In this document: positions 1 through 8,378 of the stretch, piece by piece | How the letters are laid out: each line of letters opens with the position of its first letter | Position numbering within the stretch: position 1 is the stretch's first letter | The notes under the pieces: model-generated | Told to the model about the DNA's origin: nothing | The model's input: the letters and a program-made list of their open reading frames with translations, nothing else | Databases searched by the model: none | Position numbers and translations under genes: made by a program | Source: an uncultured Actinomycetes bacterium | GTDB taxonomy: Bacteria; Actinomycetota; Acidimicrobiia; Acidimicrobiales; SZUA-35 | Reading direction: 5' to 3' | NCBI GenBank assembly: GCA_902826025.1 | Contig: CADEDH010000019.1 | Coordinates: 1-59,792, forward strand | Length of the DNA: 59,792 nucleotides

Positions 1-55
1 CGGATGGCACAGGAACGTGAATGGGCTCGGTTCTGGCTCTATCGTCGCTAGCGCT

Positions 56-2341
56 ATGAGCGCCACCACAAGTCACGGTCACCACGGTCCCTTCACCGGT
101 CGGCGGGAGGACCCGCCGCTGGTCCAGGGCCAGGGCACGTTCATCGACGGCCTCCGTCACCCCCTCCTCGAGGGCGCCCTTCACGGCCACTTCGTCCGTT
201 CCATCGAGGCCCACGCCGGTCTGACCTCGGTCGACGTGAGCGAAGCGCTGGAGTCTCCCGGTGTGGTGGCCGTGTTCACCGGCCCCGAGATCGACGGCTG
301 GCCCCTCCCGCCCCGCCTCCCCTCGATGAACCGGGACCTGTGGCGTCCCCTGCTGGCCCTCGACACCGTCCGCTACGTGGGCGAGCCGGTGGCTCTGGTG
401 CTGGCCGAGACCCAGGTCCAGGCGGCCGACGCCGCCGAGTTGGTGGTGATCGACTACGACCTGCTCCCTCCGGTCACCGACCTCGACGCCTCGCTGGCCG
501 GCACCGACCTGCTCCACCCCCACGCCGGCACGAACATCTCGTTCGCCTGGGCCATGGACCCCGTGCCCGACGACGCCTGGGAGGCGTGTGACGTCACCGT
601 CGACCTCACCATGCGACATCCCCGCCTCGCCCCCAGCGCCATCGAACCCCTGGCCGGCGCCGTGGCCTGGGGCCCCGACGGCCGCTGCACCTCCTGGGTC
701 TGCTCCCAGCGCCCAGCCGGGGCCAAGTTCGTGATCGAGAACCTGCTGGGCCTGGAGCCGGGCACGGTGCGGGCCATCGCCCCCGACGTGGGCGGCGGCT
801 TCGGGGCCAAGGGCGGCTACGGCTGCTACCCGGAAGACGTGGTGGCGGCCTACGTGTCCAAGCAGCTGGGCCGGCCCGTTCGCTGGCGCTACACCCGGAG
901 TGAGGCCACGGTGGCCATGGGCCACGGCCGGGCCTCCACCCACCGCATCCGCATCGGCGGCACCCGCGACGGCATCATCACCACCTACGAGGTCGACGCC
1001 CTCCAGGACTCGGGCGCCTACCCGGCCATGGGCACCAACGTCACCGGCAACCTCCGCAATTCCGGCACCGGCACCTACGCCATCGCCACGGCATCGATGA
1101 AAGGCACCTCGGTGGTCACCAACACCACCCCCACCGTCGCCTTCCGGGGCGCCGGGCGGCCCGAGGCGGCCTGCGACATCGAGCGGGCCGTCGATCGGTT
1201 CGCCGCCGCCGTCGGCCTCGACCCCCTCGAGGTCCGCCTGAAGAACGTGGTCCCGGCCGACGCCTTCCCCTACACCACCGCCATCGGCTCGACATACGAC
1301 AGCGGCAATTACGCCGAGTCCCTGCGCCGGGCGGCGGCCGCCGCCGGCTATGACGAGCTGCGGGCCGAGCAGGCCGCCCGCCGGGCCGCCGGCGACAACC
1401 CCAAGCTGCTCGGCATCGGCGTGAGCTGCACGGTGGAGATCACGGGCGGCGGCGAGGGCGAGACGGCCTCCGCCTCCCTCGGCCCCGACGGTCGGTTCCA
1501 GGTCATCGTTGGCACCTCCCCCCACGGCCAGGGCCACGAGCACACCTTCGCCGCCGTGGTGGCGGCCGAGCTCGGCGTCGATCCCAGCCGGGTCGACATC
1601 CTGCACTCCGACACCGACCTGGCCCCCTTCGGCGGCGGCACCATCGGTTCCCGGTCGGCCCAGCTCGGCGGGTCGGCCGCCTTCAACGCCTCGGTGGAGC
1701 TGATCGCCGCAGCCCGGGCCCAGGCGGCCGAGCAACTGGAGGCCAACGTCGACGACGTGGTGTTCGACAAGGACAATGGTGCCTTCCACGTGGTCGGCAC
1801 CCCGGCCCGGGCCCTCGAGTGGGCTGATCTGGAGCCGATCACAGTGGATGCCGCCTACAAGCCGGTCAAGGGGGCCGGGAGCTTCGCCTTCGGGTCCTGT
1901 GTGGCCGCGGTGGAGGTCGACCCCGAGACCGGGGCGGTCGAGATCCGCCGGTTGGTCACGGTCGACGACGCCGGCGTGATCCTCCAGCCGGTCCTGGCCG
2001 ACGGTCAGGTCCACGGCGGGCTCGGCCTGGCGGTGGGGGCCGCCCTGTTCGAGGAGATGGCCTACACCCCCGAAGGCACCCCGGTGACCGTGACCTTCGC
2101 CGACTATGGCATCCCGTCGGCGGCCGAGGTGCCGAGCTTCGAGACCAACGAGATGGAGACCCCGTCGCCCCTCAACCCCCTCGGGGTGAAGGGTGTGGGG
2201 GAGTCGGGCACGGTGGTGGCCACCCCGGCTCTCCAGTCGGCCGTCATCGACGCCTTGTCCCCCTACGGGGTGGAGCACATCGACCTCCCCCTCACCCCGC
2301 TGCGGGTGTGGGAGGCCCTCCAGGCCGCCCCGCTGGCGTGA
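56..2341 (+). CDS. xanthine dehydrogenase-family molybdopterin-binding (large) subunit, CoxL-like
   Basis: Large catalytic subunit of a molybdenum hydroxylase (aldehyde oxidase / xanthine dehydrogenase / form II CO dehydrogenase family), about 761 residues, near the usual family length. The N-terminal half has the a/b hammerhead domain (G-R-R-E-D-P near the start). The molybdopterin part carries A-F-R-G-A-G-R at residues 362-368, the form II type of active-site loop rather than the A-Y-x-C-S-F-R of true aerobic CO dehydrogenase. The C-terminal G-V-K-G-V-G-E puts the expected catalytic glutamate at E716. I chose ATG 56; an in-frame GTG at 17 would add 13 residues, and neither has a good ribosome site. 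No [2Fe-2S] or FAD subunit follows, so partners must lie upstream of the window or elsewhere. The substrate cannot be told from sequence. Confidence 0.9.
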   Translation: MSATTSHGHHGPFTGRREDPPLVQGQGTFIDGLRHPLLEGALHGHFVRSIEAHAGLTSVDVSEALESPGVVAVFTGPEIDGWPLPPRLPSMNRDLWRPLLALDTVRYVGEPVALVLAETQVQAADAAELVVIDYDLLPPVTDLDASLAGTDLLHPHAGTNISFAWAMDPVPDDAWEACDVTVDLTMRHPRLAPSAIEPLAGAVAWGPDGRCTSWVCSQRPAGAKFVIENLLGLEPGTVRAIAPDVGGGFGAKGGYGCYPEDVVAAYVSKQLGRPVRWRYTRSEATVAMGHGRASTHRIRIGGTRDGIITTYEVDALQDSGAYPAMGTNVTGNLRNSGTGTYAIATASMKGTSVVTNTTPTVAFRGAGRPEAACDIERAVDRFAAAVGLDPLEVRLKNVVPADAFPYTTAIGSTYDSGNYAESLRRAAAAAGYDELRAEQAARRAAGDNPKLLGIGVSCTVEITGGGEGETASASLGPDGRFQVIVGTSPHGQGHEHTFAAVVAAELGVDPSRVDILHSDTDLAPFGGGTIGSRSAQLGGSAAFNASVELIAAARAQAAEQLEANVDDVVFDKDNGAFHVVGTPARALEWADLEPITVDAAYKPVKGAGSFAFGSCVAAVEVDPETGAVEIRRLVTVDDAGVILQPVLADGQVHGGLGLAVGAALFEEMAYTPEGTPVTVTFADYGIPSAAEVPSFETNEMETPSPLNPLGVKGVGESGTVVATPALQSAVIDALSPYGVEHIDLPLTPLRVWEALQAAPLA

Positions 2342-2369
2342 ACCAGCCGGGCCGGCCACGCTGGGGGCC

Positions 2370-3269
2370 ATGAAGATCCGCATCGGCTACGGGCTCGGCA
2401 CCCGCAACGCCACCACCGACCAGGACCGCTTCTGCCAGCTGGTGGACGCCCTCGAGCACCACGAGTTCGACTCGCTGTGGCTCTCCGAGAGGCTCTCGGG
2501 CGACTGCCCCGACCCGTTGGTGGGCATGGCCTACGCCTGCGGTCGTACCCGCAACCTCAAGGTCGGCATGTCGGTGATGGTGCTCCCGGGCCGCAACCCG
2601 GTGATCCTGGCCAAGTCGATGGCGTCGCTCGATCAGCTGTCGGGCGGCCGGCTCATCCCCGCCTTCGGCCTGGGAGTGGCCAACTCGGCAGAACAGCAGG
2701 CCTTCGGGGTGCAGCGCAACGAGCGGGGGGCGTGGTTCAACGAGGCCCTACCCCTGATGCGTCGGCTGTGGGCCGAGGAACACGTCACCCACCACGGCAA
2801 GCGGTTCAACCTGGAGGACGTCACCATCCGCCCCCAGCCGGTGAGCAAGCACCTCGACGTGTGGTTGGGCGGCATCGCCCCGCTGGAGCTCAAGCGGGTC
2901 GGGCGCCACAGCGACGGATGGCTGCCCTCGTTCTGCACCCCGGCCCAGGTGGCCGAGGGCCGGGCCACGATCGAGCAGATCGCGGCCGAGCACGACCGCT
3001 CGATCGACCCCGAGCACTACGGCGCTCTGCTCATCTACCGGACCGACGGTGGGCCGATCGCCCCGGCCACCCTGGCTGTGATCCAGGATCGAAACCCCGG
3101 TATCGACCCCGATTCGATGGTGCCCGACAAGGACGGCCTGGCCAAAGCGATCCAGGGCTTCATCGACGTCGGCTTCTCCAAGTTCGTGCTGATCCCGGCG
3201 GCCGAGCCCGACGATTGGGCCACCGAGCTGGCCGAGATCGCCTCGATCGTCAAGCCCCTGGAGAACTAG
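2370..3269 (+). CDS. LLM class (luciferase-like) F420/flavin-dependent oxidoreductase
   Basis: TIM-barrel oxidoreductase of the bacterial luciferase-like monooxygenase superfamily, 299 residues, typical size. It begins M-K-I-R-I-G-Y-G-L-G and has the family's W-L-S-E-R strand end, a D-Q-L-S-G-G-R-L-I-P segment (compare the common D-x-L-S-x-G-R), and the barrel stretch G-G-x-A-P-L-E-L-K-R-V-G-R-H-S-D-G-W. In actinobacteria such proteins usually use coenzyme F420 rather than FMN; that is family knowledge, not visible here. ATG 2370 is chosen because homology starts there. The gene follows the CoxL-like gene by 28 bp on the same strand and may be cotranscribed. Its stop overlaps by 4 bp the stop of the converging ABC ATPase gene. 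Substrate unknown. Confidence 0.88.
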   Translation: MKIRIGYGLGTRNATTDQDRFCQLVDALEHHEFDSLWLSERLSGDCPDPLVGMAYACGRTRNLKVGMSVMVLPGRNPVILAKSMASLDQLSGGRLIPAFGLGVANSAEQQAFGVQRNERGAWFNEALPLMRRLWAEEHVTHHGKRFNLEDVTIRPQPVSKHLDVWLGGIAPLELKRVGRHSDGWLPSFCTPAQVAEGRATIEQIAAEHDRSIDPEHYGALLIYRTDGGPIAPATLAVIQDRNPGIDPDSMVPDKDGLAKAIQGFIDVGFSKFVLIPAAEPDDWATELAEIASIVKPLEN

Positions 3270-4060
3270 CGCACATTCGTCCGCAGGTGATCCTGGATCT
3301 CGTCCCGGAGGTCCAGGAACCGGGGGTCGCGGCGTACCAGGGGGCCCCGCTGGGCCCCGAACGGCACCTCGATCTCCTCCGCCACCCGTCCCGGTCGACT
3401 GGAGAACACGTAGACCCGGCTCGACAGGTACACGGCCTCGTCGACGTCGTGGGTGACCATCAGGATCGTGGCCCCCGTCCGCTGCCACACGGTGAGCAGG
3501 AAATCCTGCAGCACCTGCTTGGTCTGGGCGTCGAGGGCGCCGAAGGGTTCGTCGAGCAGCAGCATGTCGGGCTCGGGGGCCAGGGCCCGGGCGATCGCCA
3601 CCCGCTGGCGCATCCCGCCCGACAGGTCCCGGGGGAGGGTGTCGGCGAACTCGGTGAGCCCCACGATCCCCAGCAGTTCCTGCACCCGCTCGGCCCGCAG
3701 CGGGCGGGGTGTCCCGGCGCACTCCAGGCCGAAGCGGATGTTCTCGGCCACCGTCTTCCACGGGAACAGCGAGTAGGCCTGGAACACCATGCCCCGGTCG
3801 GGGCCGGGCCCGATCACGGGGGCGCCGTCGACCTCCACCGTCCCCTCGGTGGCCTCCTCCAGCCCGCCCACGATGTTGAGCAGGGTCGACTTGCCGCAGC
3901 CTGAGGCCCCGACGATGCACACCAGCTCGTTCTCGCCCACCTCCAGGTCGATCCCGTCGAGGGCCACCGTGCCCGGCTGGCGGCGCCGTCCCGGGAACCG
4001 CTTGGTGACGCCGACGCAGCGCAGCTTGGCGGCGGCCCCACCGTCACCGACGGCCCTCAC
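3266..4060 (-). CDS. ABC transporter ATP-binding protein, nitrate/sulfonate/taurine (NitT/TauT) type
   Basis: ATPase that would power the adjacent importer, 264 residues. Walker A G-A-S-G-C-G-K-S-T is at residues 51-59, a Q-loop (V-F-Q-A-Y-S-L-F-P-W) near 93-102, the signature L-S-G-G-M-R-Q-R at 147-154, Walker B ending L-L-L-D-E-P at 168-173, and the switch histidine H205. The F-P-W after the Q-loop and M-R-Q-R in the signature are typical of the SsuB/TauB/NrtD group. The start is a GTG whose bases overlap the permease stop (GTGA), the third gene in a coupled chain: binding protein, permease, ATPase. Context suggests uptake of guanidine or a related small nitrogen compound. Confidence 0.93.
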   Translation of the reverse strand: MRAVGDGGAAAKLRCVGVTKRFPGRRRQPGTVALDGIDLEVGENELVCIVGASGCGKSTLLNIVGGLEEATEGTVEVDGAPVIGPGPDRGMVFQAYSLFPWKTVAENIRFGLECAGTPRPLRAERVQELLGIVGLTEFADTLPRDLSGGMRQRVAIARALAPEPDMLLLDEPFGALDAQTKQVLQDFLLTVWQRTGATILMVTHDVDEAVYLSSRVYVFSSRPGRVAEEIEVPFGAQRGPLVRRDPRFLDLRDEIQDHLRTNVR

Positions 4061-4878
4061 GCCCGGGCCCACGGTGAGGTCCAGCTCTTGAGGGCCCGCA
4101 GGGCCAGATCGCTGGCCACCCCGATCAGGCCGAACACGAGGAGCAGAGCGAACATGCGGTCCACCTGGCGGAACCGCTGGGCCCGAACGATACGGAAAGC
4201 CAGTCCCTGATCGGCCGCCAGCAACTCGGCCACCACCAGCATCAGCCAGGCGGCGGCCAGGTTGATCCGGGCCACGTCGATGATCCCGGGCCAGGAGTGG
4301 GGGAGGATCACCCGGCGCAGCACGGTGAGCCGACCCGCTCCCAGGGTGTAGCTGGCGTTGATCAGCGGGGTCGGTACCGAGCGGGCCACGTCGGCCACCA
4401 TCAGCACGTTGTAGAACACCGTGCCCACCACGATCAGAGCCAGCTTGGGCGACTCGTCGATCCCCAGCCACAGCAGGAACAGGGGAGTGAGGGCACTGGC
4501 CGGGATGTAGCGCACCATGCCGAACACCGGCTCCAGCGACGCCTCGGCCGACGCCAGCGACCCCATCGCCACTCCCAGCACCACCCCCAGAGCGAGGCTC
4601 ACGGCATACCCGATGCCAACCCGGCGGAGGCTGGCCCCCAGGTCGCCCCACAGCTCACCGGAGCGGGCCAGCTCCTGCAGAGCGGTGAGCGTCTGGCCGA
4701 TCGTGGGCAACAGGATCGAGTCGCCGGCCAGAACCCGGGCCGCCGCCTCCCAGCCGATGAGCAGGGTGGCCACCCCGGCCACCCCCAGCATCAGCCGGGT
4801 CCGGCCGTCGAGCTCGCCCCGCAGCTGGAACAGGGGAGACTGGCGCCGGCCCCGGGCCGTCGGGGCCGTGTCGCTCAT
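4057..4878 (-). CDS. ABC transporter permease, NitT/TauT (SsuC-like) type
   Basis: Integral membrane permease, 273 residues, with about six hydrophobic segments. The first is near residues 30-50. The cytoplasmic coupling loop runs from about residue 180, with A-S-Y-T-L-G-A-G-R in the position of the usual E-A-A-x-x-L-G-A. The V-R-Y-I-P-A-S-A-L-T-P-L stretch is characteristic of SsuC/TauC/NrtB permeases. Its ATG overlaps the stop of the binding-protein gene (ATGA at 4875-4878), and its stop overlaps the ATPase start, so the three are translationally coupled. The protein should pair with the ATPase next door as a dimer in the membrane. Confidence 0.92.
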   Translation of the reverse strand: MSDTAPTARGRRQSPLFQLRGELDGRTRLMLGVAGVATLLIGWEAAARVLAGDSILLPTIGQTLTALQELARSGELWGDLGASLRRVGIGYAVSLALGVVLGVAMGSLASAEASLEPVFGMVRYIPASALTPLFLLWLGIDESPKLALIVVGTVFYNVLMVADVARSVPTPLINASYTLGAGRLTVLRRVILPHSWPGIIDVARINLAAAWLMLVVAELLAADQGLAFRIVRAQRFRQVDRMFALLLVFGLIGVASDLALRALKSWTSPWARA

Positions 4879-5960
4879 TGGGCAGCGTCGACGTTGGCCT
4901 GGGTGAAGGAGGCGTCGAACAGGCCGTCGAGCGGGGCCTCCTGCTCGGTCAGCCCCGACTCCACCAGGAATGGGTTGATCAGTTTGGCCACCCGCTGCAG
5001 CGAGGTGGGGCCGCTGGTGTCGGTGAAGGTGGTGAGGGCGTCGGCGGCGTCGAAGATCCTGGTGCCGTCGGCCAGGCTCTGGTACTCCTCCGGGGTCAGC
5101 TCGGCCACGTCGGACAGGATGGTGAGGGCCTCGTCGGGGTTGGCCTCGATCCAATCCAGGGTGAGGTACCAGGCGTCCACCAGCTTCTGCACGTCCTCGG
5201 GCCGCTCCTTGATCAGCTCCGGTGTGACCACGATGTGATCGGAGATCGTGCCCGGGAAGTCGGCCGAGTCGAAGACCACCTTGGAACCCGGCCGTTCCAG
5301 AGCCTGGACGGTGAAGGGAGCGAACACGCCCACGCAGTCGAACTCGCCGCCGGCGAAGGCGGCCGCTGCGGCGTCGGTGGTGACGCCCCGGAAGTCGATG
5401 TCGGACTCCGCCAGGCCCGCCGAGGCCAGACCCTGGAGCAGGAGGAAGTGGTCGACGACTCCGGGCTCGGCGGCGATCGTCTTGCCCTTCAGGTCGGCGA
5501 TGGTGTCGCCCACCGAGGCGTCGCAGATGATGGCGTCGTTGCCGGCCGAGTTGTCGTTGGTGACCACGATCACCTGCTGGTCGCCGGCGGCCACGGCGAA
5601 CATGGTGTCGTTCAGGGTCTGGGTGTTGCCGTCGAGCTGGCCGGCCGCCATGGCGTCGAGCGAGCCGAGGTAGTCGGCGAAGAACTGGAGCTCCACGTTC
5701 ACCCCGGCCTGTGTGAACAGGCCCTCCTTCTCGGCGACGGCGAGCGGGAACCAGCCGGGCCAGGCGCTGTAGCCGATCTTGATCGGATCGCCGGTGGGAG
5801 CGTCGGCCGGGGCGGCGGCCGACGAACCGGTGGCGCCGGATGCCGCCGTCGTCTCCGCTGCCCCGTCGTCCGGCGAGGAACCGCCGCAGGCGGCCGTGGC
5901 CAACCCCAGAGCGGCCGCCACGGCGGCCAGCCGGGTGGGAATTGAACGTGAACGAGCCAT
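4875..5960 (-). CDS. ABC transporter substrate-binding lipoprotein, NMT1/TauA-like
   Basis: Periplasmic-type binding protein, 361 residues, anchored as a lipoprotein. It has a short basic n-region (M-A-R-S-R-S), a hydrophobic core, and a lipobox-like T-A-A-C with the lipidated cysteine at C25, then a Ser/Ala/Thr-rich linker. The mature part starts I-K-I-G-Y-S-A-W-P-G-W-F, the NMT1/SsuA/TauA-family opening. ATG 5960 is preceded by GGAGG at a 7-base spacing, the clearest ribosome site in this locus; the longer upstream frame is not needed. It is the first gene of the importer and lies 46 bp downstream of a TetR gene, with a palindrome between. Predicted ligand, from context only, is guanidine, urea or a similar cationic nitrogen compound. 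Confidence 0.92.
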   Translation of the reverse strand: MARSRSIPTRLAAVAAALGLATAACGGSSPDDGAAETTAASGATGSSAAAPADAPTGDPIKIGYSAWPGWFPLAVAEKEGLFTQAGVNVELQFFADYLGSLDAMAAGQLDGNTQTLNDTMFAVAAGDQQVIVVTNDNSAGNDAIICDASVGDTIADLKGKTIAAEPGVVDHFLLLQGLASAGLAESDIDFRGVTTDAAAAAFAGGEFDCVGVFAPFTVQALERPGSKVVFDSADFPGTISDHIVVTPELIKERPEDVQKLVDAWYLTLDWIEANPDEALTILSDVAELTPEEYQSLADGTRIFDAADALTTFTDTSGPTSLQRVAKLINPFLVESGLTEQEAPLDGLFDASFTQANVDAAQ

Positions 5961-6002
5961 CGATGCCTCCTCAGCCGTACGGAGGCAAGCTAGGGAGCGC
6001 CC

Positions 6003-6027
6003 GTTTCTATCGAATATCCGTAGAAAC
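6003..6027. promoter_or_regulatory. candidate TetR operator (imperfect 25-bp palindrome)
   Basis: Perfect 7-base arms GTTTCTA (6003-6009) and TAGAAAC (6021-6027) flank an 11-base AT-rich spacer, in a region otherwise very GC-rich. It overlaps the TetR stop codon and ends 43 bp before the binding-protein start, where an operator for the importer genes would be expected. Binding by the adjacent TetR is inference. Confidence 0.45.
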
Positions 6028-6777
6028 AACGGCCGATTGCGTCTCGGTGACGGCAATCTGTTGCAGCAGATCCGACCGCTGGGCCCGGGCCCGGATCGAG
6101 TCCAGGCCCGACGGCCGGGTGAGCAGGCCCCGCAGGGTGAGGTCGGCCAGATGCTCGCCGATCTGGTGGGGGGTGTAGGCGGCGGCGCCGTCGTCTCCCG
6201 GAGCGGCGCCGGCTCCCCCCGCCGGCCGGTGCCAGTTCTGGCTGCCTTCGTCGCTGGCCAACACCGACAGGGCGGTGAGGCGGGGGTCGACGGGACGGAA
6301 CTCGCCCGAGGTCACCCCCTCGGCCACGATCGCTTCCACCTCCCGGATCAGTTGCTGGCGCTCGGCCCAGTAGGTGGCGGCCTCGGGGGAGCCGTCGTCG
6401 ACCATCCGGTGCACCTCGTTGATGTCGAACGGCAGAGCGCTGAGCGCCACCACGTCGAGGCAGATGATCGTCCACAGCCGCGCCCCGGCCGGGCCGCCGG
6501 CCTGGTTGACGTCGGCCACCATCCCCAGCGGCACTCGGTTGGCCTCGGCCACCAGCGCACCCAGGATCGCCGTCTTGTTGCGGAACCAGTAGTAGAGCGA
6601 CGGGGGCTGGAGGCCGGCGGCCGCCGCGATCTCGGCCATGCTGGTGGCCGCCACCCCCTTGGTGAAGAACAGCTTGCCGGCGGCGGCCAACACGTCGTGG
6701 CGAGGGTCGCCGCTGCCGGTTGCCCCGGCGCTGCGGGGCCGACCGACCTTGCTTTTGACTGTCGACCCCTTCGACAC
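6007..6777 (-). CDS. TetR/AcrR-family transcriptional regulator
   Basis: Repressor-type regulator, about 256 residues from GTG 6777. The N-terminal helix-turn-helix runs D-V-L-A-A-A-G-K-L-F-F-T-K-G-V then M-A-E-I-A-A-A-A-G-L and S-L-Y-Y-W-F-R-N-K, the classic TetR pattern. The C-terminal ligand-binding domain is not recognisable to ligand. The start is uncertain: ATG 6846 would add 23 poorly conserved residues, with only an AAGGG directly abutting it. The gene lies upstream of, and on the same strand as, the importer genes, and diverges from the UAAP/carboxylase operon across about 150 bp. That is the usual arrangement for a local repressor of both arms. Its ligand would then be the compound taken up, or a product of it. 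Confidence 0.9.
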   Translation of the reverse strand: MSKGSTVKSKVGRPRSAGATGSGDPRHDVLAAAGKLFFTKGVAATSMAEIAAAAGLQPPSLYYWFRNKTAILGALVAEANRVPLGMVADVNQAGGPAGARLWTIICLDVVALSALPFDINEVHRMVDDGSPEAATYWAERQQLIREVEAIVAEGVTSGEFRPVDPRLTALSVLASDEGSQNWHRPAGGAGAAPGDDGAAAYTPHQIGEHLADLTLRGLLTRPSGLDSIRARAQRSDLLQQIAVTETQSAVVSTDIR

Positions 6778-6887
6778 CCAGCAGACGGTAGCCGCTGCGG
6801 GCGGGGTGCTCCGGATTGAGTCCGCAGTGTGAACAACTGCCGGCATCCCTTGACCGGGCCGGTGGCGTTAGGTGATGGTGACCGGAG

Positions 6888-6906
6888 TTTCGAAGCGGCG
6901 TCGAAA
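6888..6906. promoter_or_regulatory. candidate operator upstream of UAAP1 (inverted repeat)
   Basis: Inverted repeat TTTCGA (6888-6893) and TCGAAA (6901-6906) with a 7-base spacer, 21 bp before the UAAP1 start. The half-site TTTCnA/TnGAAA resembles that of the 6003-6027 palindrome (TTTCTA/TAGAAA), although the spacers differ. A shared regulator is possible, but the evidence is weak. Confidence 0.3.
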
Positions 6907-6927
6907 GGCTTGCGAGCAGTGGACGAC

Positions 6928-7749
6928 ATGAGCACGGCCACCACCCACGGGGCCCGGGATCACGCCCGGGCCCAGGCCGGCCAGCGGGCCGAGTTCCAGC
7001 CCACGATCCCGGCGGCAGGAGCGGTCGACCGGCCACCCGGGGTGGCCCCGGCCGACATGCTGTGGGAGGAGACGGTGGAGCCCGGCAACTATGCCGCCCG
7101 TGTACTGCCCCGGGGAGCCAACCTCCGCCTCACCGACCGGGACGGCGACACCTGCGTGCAACTCCTGGTGTTCAACGCCGCCGCCACCGCCGAACGGCTG
7201 AACCTTCCCGACACGGTGAAGATCCAGTGGCAGGCCTACCTCGGCCAAGGGGCCCTGCTGTTGAGCGACATGGGACGGGTGCTGGCGTCGGTCCGGGAGG
7301 ACAGCTCGGCCGGTCATGACCTGTTCAACGCCATGTCCACCCAGGCCCGCAACGATGCCCGCTACGGGTCGGGTTCGGTCCATGGCGCCGCCCCCAACGC
7401 CCGCGACCGCTTCGCCGTGGCCCTCGCCAAATTCGGCCTCAGCCGACGCGACATCGGGCCCGCCGCCAACCTGTTCAAGCGGGTGATCGTGGCACCCGAC
7501 GGCAGCTTCACCTGGCACGGCGACGAGTCGCCGCCCGGCGGCCAGGTGCTGGTGCGGTGCGAGATGGACGTCCTGGTGGCCCTCACCGTCACCCCCCATG
7601 TGCTCGATCCCCGATCGGCCTACACGGTGACACCGCTCGGGGTGTCGGCGTGGCGTGGCGCCGTGACCCCACCCGACGACCCCGTGCGGTTGTCGACGCC
7701 GGAACGGACCCGGGCCTTCGAGAACACCGAGGATTGGTACCTGTCATGA
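6928..7749 (+). CDS. urea carboxylase-associated protein UAAP1 (DUF1989), likely carboxyguanidine deiminase subunit
   Basis: DUF1989-family protein of 273 residues. Conserved blocks include L-W-E-E-T-V near residue 50, R-G-A-N-L-R-L-T-D-R-D-G-D, and L-L-S-D-M-G-R-V-L-A-S-V. About 45 low-complexity residues precede the domain. UAAP1 and UAAP2 partner genes have been shown in guanidine-degrading bacteria to form a carboxyguanidine deiminase that turns carboxyguanidine into allophanate; I assign this role by family and context. ATG 6928 is used; an in-frame GTG lies 9 bases upstream. Its stop overlaps the UAAP2 start (ATGA), and it diverges from the TetR/importer arm. Confidence 0.88.
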   Translation: MSTATTHGARDHARAQAGQRAEFQPTIPAAGAVDRPPGVAPADMLWEETVEPGNYAARVLPRGANLRLTDRDGDTCVQLLVFNAAATAERLNLPDTVKIQWQAYLGQGALLLSDMGRVLASVREDSSAGHDLFNAMSTQARNDARYGSGSVHGAAPNARDRFAVALAKFGLSRRDIGPAANLFKRVIVAPDGSFTWHGDESPPGGQVLVRCEMDVLVALTVTPHVLDPRSAYTVTPLGVSAWRGAVTPPDDPVRLSTPERTRAFENTEDWYLS

Positions 7750-8378
7750 GCACACCCAGCGAGCTTCCGGCCGGCCGCATCGTCTACGACGAGGTGGTGG
7801 AGGCCCGGGCCCCGTGGTCCCGGGTGGTGCAGGCGGGCGAGACGCTGCGCATCGTCGACCTGGAGGGCAACCAAGCGGTCGACTGCATCCTCTACCGGGC
7901 CGACGACCCGGTGGAGCGCTACAGCGCGGCCGACACCATGACGAGTCAGAACAACGTCTACCTCGTGACCGGCACCGAGCTGCTGTCGAACGAAGGCACC
8001 GTGCTGATGACGATCACCGGCACCACGGTGGAGCGTCACGACACGGTGGGCGGGGCCTGCTCCCGGGAGTCGAACAGCCTCCGCTACGGCCACCACACCC
8101 GGGCCCAGCACGCCTGCGTGGAGAACTTCGTGCACGACAACGCACGGCGGGGGATGGGCAAGCGCGACGTGGTGCCCAACATCAACTGGTTCATGAACGT
8201 GCCGGTGGAGGCCGACGGCTCGCTCGGCATCGTCGACGGCATCTCGCCCCCCGGCGGCTGGGTGGACCTGCGGGCCGAGATCGACACCCTCGTGGCCATC
8301 TCCAACTGCCCCCAGATCAACAACCCGTGCAACGGCTTCAACCCCACACCGGTGCGCCTGATCATCACCGCACCGTGA
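7746..8378 (+). CDS. urea carboxylase-associated protein UAAP2 (DUF1989), likely carboxyguanidine deiminase subunit
   Basis: Second DUF1989 protein, 210 residues, paralogous to the preceding gene. It carries D-L-E-G-N-Q-A-V-D-C, the block G-G-A-C-S-R-E-S-N, the R-Y-G-H-H-T-R-A-Q-H-A-C segment, and a C-terminal C-P-Q-I-N-N-P-C-N-G-F-N-P-T-P. These Cys/His-rich stretches are family hallmarks and probably bind metal. ATG 7746 overlaps the UAAP1 stop, and its own stop overlaps the carboxylase GTG start, so all three are coupled. With UAAP1 it is expected to deiminate the carboxylation product of guanidine. Confidence 0.9.
   Translation: MSTPSELPAGRIVYDEVVEARAPWSRVVQAGETLRIVDLEGNQAVDCILYRADDPVERYSAADTMTSQNNVYLVTGTELLSNEGTVLMTITGTTVERHDTVGGACSRESNSLRYGHHTRAQHACVENFVHDNARRGMGKRDVVPNINWFMNVPVEADGSLGIVDGISPPGGWVDLRAEIDTLVAISNCPQINNPCNGFNPTPVRLIITAP

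Noticed and set aside
1..51. Possible C-terminal end of an upstream gene in frame 1
   Set aside because: Only 16 codons, with codon use unlike the neighbours; nothing to recognise.
2477..3904. 475-residue plus-strand frame across the luciferase-like and ABC ATPase genes
   Set aside because: It shadows two clear genes in other frames and shows only Arg/Pro/Gly-rich composition.
6778..6927. Guanidine-I riboswitch before UAAP1
   Set aside because: The conserved ykkC-type leader blocks are not seen; palindromes and a TetR gene are present instead.
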